Source: Bacteroidaceae bacterium (lineage in GTDB: Bacteria; Bacteroidota; Bacteroidia; Bacteroidales; Bacteroidaceae). Taken from it: DNA of 64,000 nt. The DNA lies in the NCBI GenBank assembly GCA_017547165.1, contig JAFYQK010000024.1:1-64000 (forward strand). Reading direction: 5' to 3'. The notes below the pieces were generated by a model. That model had not been told where the DNA came from, ran no database searches, and was given only the letters and a program-made list of their open reading frames with translations. A program made the translations under genes and the position numbers. Of the stretch, positions 61,611-64,000 are shown piece by piece. The stretch's first letter is position 1. The number at the start of each line of letters is the position of its first letter.

Positions 61611-62159
61611 CTACTGACGAAACTCGGTAACTATCTCAAAAGGCATGGTTCCAGGTTTGTAGGTCATCACGAAGGATAATGTGCCGTCTTTAGTGATAGT
61701 CCCCTCAAGCGAACCGCGTGTGCGATAAATTCCTGCTTGGATGTCAAAATCCACCTTATTGAAATATCCTCCTCCCGAGGGAAATGCTGCATACTCGACA
61801 TCTTCAAGAGTCATATTGCCAATCTCAATGGATTTGCCAAGGATACCAACAACAAACGGGTCGTCCACATTGAAAGCCTTGGTAAGTATCCTCACATAAC
61901 CCGAGTGCTCTATATGGAAGTTCTCTATACGAACCGTTGTTTGCGTCACAACAGGTCCCTGAAGATGCTCCTGTACTAAGGGAACGGTGGTATGAAACTC
62001 ACCGGAGAAATCCTGAGCATAGGTTTCCCAAGTTGGCACATCAACATCTGCCTCGGGCATATGGACATTGTCCTGCGTGCAAGATAGCATAGTGCATGCG
62101 AGCACCATACACGCCATAGCAGCACATTGACCGAAAAACCTCGCAAAACGTTCTCGCAT
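61611..62159 (-). CDS. Calycin-like lipoprotein, first gene of the heme operon
   Basis: 182 residues from the ATG at 62159; a GTG at 62168 is an alternative. Lipobox MLSC, then a beta-rich domain ending YKPGTMPFEIVTEFRQ. A paralogue of the next gene. A complete promoter lies 26 to 57 bases upstream. The 125-bp gap to the next gene holds no clear terminator. Confidence 0.75.
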   Translation of the reverse strand: MRERFARFFGQCAAMACMVLACTMLSCTQDNVHMPEADVDVPTWETYAQDFSGEFHTTVPLVQEHLQGPVVTQTTVRIENFHIEHSGYVRILTKAFNVDDPFVVGILGKSIEIGNMTLEDVEYAAFPSGGGYFNKVDFDIQAGIYRTRGSLEGTITKDGTLSFVMTYKPGTMPFEIVTEFRQ

Positions 62160-62184
62160 TCTTGTCACATTTAATTTTCATGCG

Positions 62185-62215
62185 CAAAGATATATTGTTT
62201 TTTCTTCTCATCAAA
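62185..62215 (-). promoter_or_regulatory. Promoter of the heme-uptake operon
   Basis: Minus strand TTTG (62215-62212), 19 bp, TATCTTTG (62192-62185): a full Bacteroidetes promoter. No obvious Fur-box palindrome overlaps it. Confidence 0.75.
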
Positions 62216-62361
62216 ACAAGAAGGCACATTTCATAATAAATGAGGATACATACAATGCCAACCTATACGCAAACCCAAGAAATAAAGACAATCGGCCTTC
62301 AATTTAATTCACTATCGGTTTATTTAGTACCAAAAAGACATTCATATTGAACAAAAAGATG

Positions 62362-62369
62362 TAAATTTG
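62362..62369 (+). promoter_or_regulatory. -7 element before the steroid-reductase-like gene
   Basis: TAAATTTG, 60 bases before the ATG; TTGA is nearest to the -33 position. Confidence 0.45.
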
Positions 62370-62429
62370 CAGGTTGAAAACTTACACACGTCCAATTAAA
62401 CACATTGTCAATAAAAAACTTATAAGCAA

Positions 62430-63197
62430 ATGAACATAGATGTTTCTACCTATCACCTCGTTCTCTGGATAATGGCATTCATGGGACTATTCGTATTCAT
62501 CACACTATATTTCGTTGATGCCGGGTATGGTAAATTCCGCAGTAACAAATGGGGGTATAGCATCAACAACAAAATAGGTTGGGTGCTAATGGAATGTCCT
62601 GCTCTTATCCCTGTATGCTACACCGTAATATCCCAGGAAACAAGCAATTTGGCTCTGCTCTTCATGAGTTTATATGCCTTGCACTATATCTACCGTAGTT
62701 TCATTTTCCCCAGCCTCTTGAAAGGCAAGAGCAAGATGCCTCTGGCCATTACCGCTATGGGAGCTATGTTTAACCTGATGAACAGCAGTCTGTTGTGTGC
62801 CAGCGTAGTATTATTTCCTACCGACGCATACACCGACATCTGTTCGTATGCAACAAATTGGAACTTCTGGGTAGGCATTGCGGTATTTTTCTTGGGTATG
62901 TACACCCACATGAAGGCCGACCACACCATACGCCATCTTCGCAAGCCTGGCGACACCAACCACTACCTGCCCAAAGGTGGCATGTTCGACTATGTCACCA
63001 GTGCCAACTACTTTGGCGAACTGCTCGAGTGGACAGGCTTTGCCATTCTGCTATGCAACCCTGCGGCATGGATGTTCGTGTGGTGGACAGCTGCCAACCT
63101 GGTACCTCGCGCTCATGCTATCAACAAGAAGTACCGCGCCGAATTCGGCAACGAACAGGTGGGCAAGCGCAAGCGTGTGATACCTTTTATATATTAA
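62430..63197 (+). CDS. Steroid 5-alpha-reductase (SRD5A) family membrane enzyme
   Basis: 255 residues, about six or seven membrane helices. The C-terminal half is strikingly like the animal enzymes: DHTIRHLRKPGDT, then LPKGGMFDYVTSANYFGE and LLEWTGFAI, then KKYRAEF...RVIPFIY. E55 (in LMECPALIP) and Y86 (in LHYIYRSF) fall where human SRD5A2 has its steroid-contacting Glu57 and Tyr91. The family reduces the 4,5 double bond of 3-keto-4-ene steroids with NADPH. Full length for the family. An Old Yellow Enzyme gene follows at 91 bp on the same strand. Confidence 0.9.
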   Translation: MNIDVSTYHLVLWIMAFMGLFVFITLYFVDAGYGKFRSNKWGYSINNKIGWVLMECPALIPVCYTVISQETSNLALLFMSLYALHYIYRSFIFPSLLKGKSKMPLAITAMGAMFNLMNSSLLCASVVLFPTDAYTDICSYATNWNFWVGIAVFFLGMYTHMKADHTIRHLRKPGDTNHYLPKGGMFDYVTSANYFGELLEWTGFAILLCNPAAWMFVWWTAANLVPRAHAINKKYRAEFGNEQVGKRKRVIPFIY

Positions 63198-63288
63198 CTG
63201 GAAAATCTATATAGTCTATAAAATATAAACAACTATAACATATAGATAATCCATAGCATCTATAAAATCTAAAAAACAACCCCAAAAT

Positions 63289-64000
63289 ATGGAAAACAAG
63301 ATATTCGAACCCGCCAAAATAGGTCCTCTCACACTGAGAAACCGCACCATACGCAGTGCTGCCTTCGAGAGCATGTGTCCCGGACACGAACCAAGCCAAC
63401 AGCTCTTCGACTATCACACCAGCGTGGCGCGTGGTGGTGTTGGTATGACCACAATAGCATATGCAGCCGTTACGGAGAGCGGACTGAGTTTCGACCGTCA
63501 GTTGGTAATGTGTCCCGAGATAGTTCCCGGCCTGAAGAAACTTACCGATGCCATACACGAGGCTGGTGCCGCGGCTGGTATCCAGTTGGGACATTGTGGC
63601 AACATGAGCCACAAGGACATCTGCGGTTGCATCCCTGTGGGTGCTTGTACTGGTTTCAACCTCTATTCTCCCACCATCGTACGCGGTCTGCGCAAGGAGG
63701 AGTTGCCCGAATTGGCAAAGAAGTTCGGCAATGCCGTAAACCTTGCTCGCGAGGCTGGTTTCGATAGCGTGGAAATACATTGCGGACATGGTTATCTCAT
63801 TGACCAGTTCCTTAACCCCTACTTCAACCATCGCAAGGACGAATACGGAGGTTCGCTCGAAAACCGTATGCGTTTCATGACCTTGTGTATCGAAGAGGTT
63901 ATGAAAGCTGCCAAGGACGATATGGCCGTTATAGTGAAGATGAACATGCGCGACGGTTTGAAGAAACCCGGCACCACCATCGACGAGAGCATACAGATAG
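63289..64000 (+). CDS. Old Yellow Enzyme family NAD(P)H:flavin oxidoreductase, cut by window end
   Basis: At least 237 codons, running off the right edge. FMN-binding TIM barrel: IGPLTLRNRTIRSAAFES, QLGHCGN, and VEIHCGHGYLIDQFLNP with H164 and H167, followed by EYGGSLENRMRF. This subgroup includes enoate reductases such as BaiCD/BaiH, which act on steroid and bile acid 3-keto-4-enes, and 2,4-dienoyl-CoA reductase. The remaining C-terminal part (possibly Fe-S and pyridine nucleotide domains) is outside the window, so electron source is unknown. Tandem placement with the 5-alpha-reductase suggests a shared steroid substrate. Confidence 0.88.
   Translation, partial: MENKIFEPAKIGPLTLRNRTIRSAAFESMCPGHEPSQQLFDYHTSVARGGVGMTTIAYAAVTESGLSFDRQLVMCPEIVPGLKKLTDAIHEAGAAAGIQLGHCGNMSHKDICGCIPVGACTGFNLYSPTIVRGLRKEELPELAKKFGNAVNLAREAGFDSVEIHCGHGYLIDQFLNPYFNHRKDEYGGSLENRMRFMTLCIEEVMKAAKDDMAVIVKMNMRDGLKKPGTTIDESIQI

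Noticed and set aside
63187-63831. 214-codon minus-strand frame opposite the Old Yellow Enzyme gene
   Set aside because: It overlaps a clearly recognisable enzyme on the plus strand and shows no family features; a mirror frame of a GC-richer gene.

Overview
The window looks like chromosome of an anaerobic Bacteroidales bacterium, most likely Prevotella-related. The evidence is the complete moxR-DUF58-bat operon, a Na+-NQR operon, rpmB-rpmG-DUF4295, a HmuY-type heme operon, a C10 protease with a type IX secretion style C-terminus, and repeated -7 elements of the form TAnnTTTG, some with a TTTG 19 to 20 bp upstream. Most genes lie on the minus strand. Left part (1-24 kb): a cut-off membrane protein gene and an AraC regulator; then, on the minus strand, an eight-gene operon moxR, DUF58, a BatD-like gene, batA, batB, batC, batD, batE (aerotolerance/envelope module) followed by a PAP2 phosphatase. 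Next come L28, L33 and a 51-residue DUF4295 protein, then nqrA-F (sodium-pumping NADH:quinone oxidoreductase). NqrC carries an extra N-terminal rubredoxin-like four-cysteine domain. tamB runs the other way from the nqr promoter region. Middle (23-44 kb): a decayed small gene, a UvrD/PcrA helicase, and a signalling block made of two secreted TPR proteins, a very large double-sensor histidine kinase, a response regulator and a small membrane protein. Then gyrA, tRNA-Cys(GCA), a small lipoprotein, LptD, an HD hydrolase, a C10 protease, tsaD, methionine aminopeptidase and a GNAT acetyltransferase. Aromatic cluster (44-52 kb): an omega-amidase-like nitrilase, iorA, iorB, two phenylacetate-CoA ligase paralogues, an ACT-domain protein and an aminotransferase. 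Together these can interconvert arylacetates, arylacetyl-CoAs, arylpyruvates and aromatic amino acids; the AMP-forming ligases favour reductive carboxylation toward amino acids. Right part (52-64 kb): a gene-free 1-kb stretch full of repeats; an ABC transporter pair divergent from a two-component system; a YgbA_NO-family protein with a 9-bp microsatellite inside it; a heme-uptake operon (two calycin-like lipoproteins, HmuY-like lipoprotein, TonB receptor). At the right edge are a close homologue of animal steroid 5-alpha-reductase and an Old Yellow Enzyme family reductase, in tandem, a possible steroid-reducing module. The strongest leads are the steroid-reductase pair, the rubredoxin-NqrC fusion, two intergenic arrays built on the same 22-bp period but different sequence, and the double-sensor kinase.
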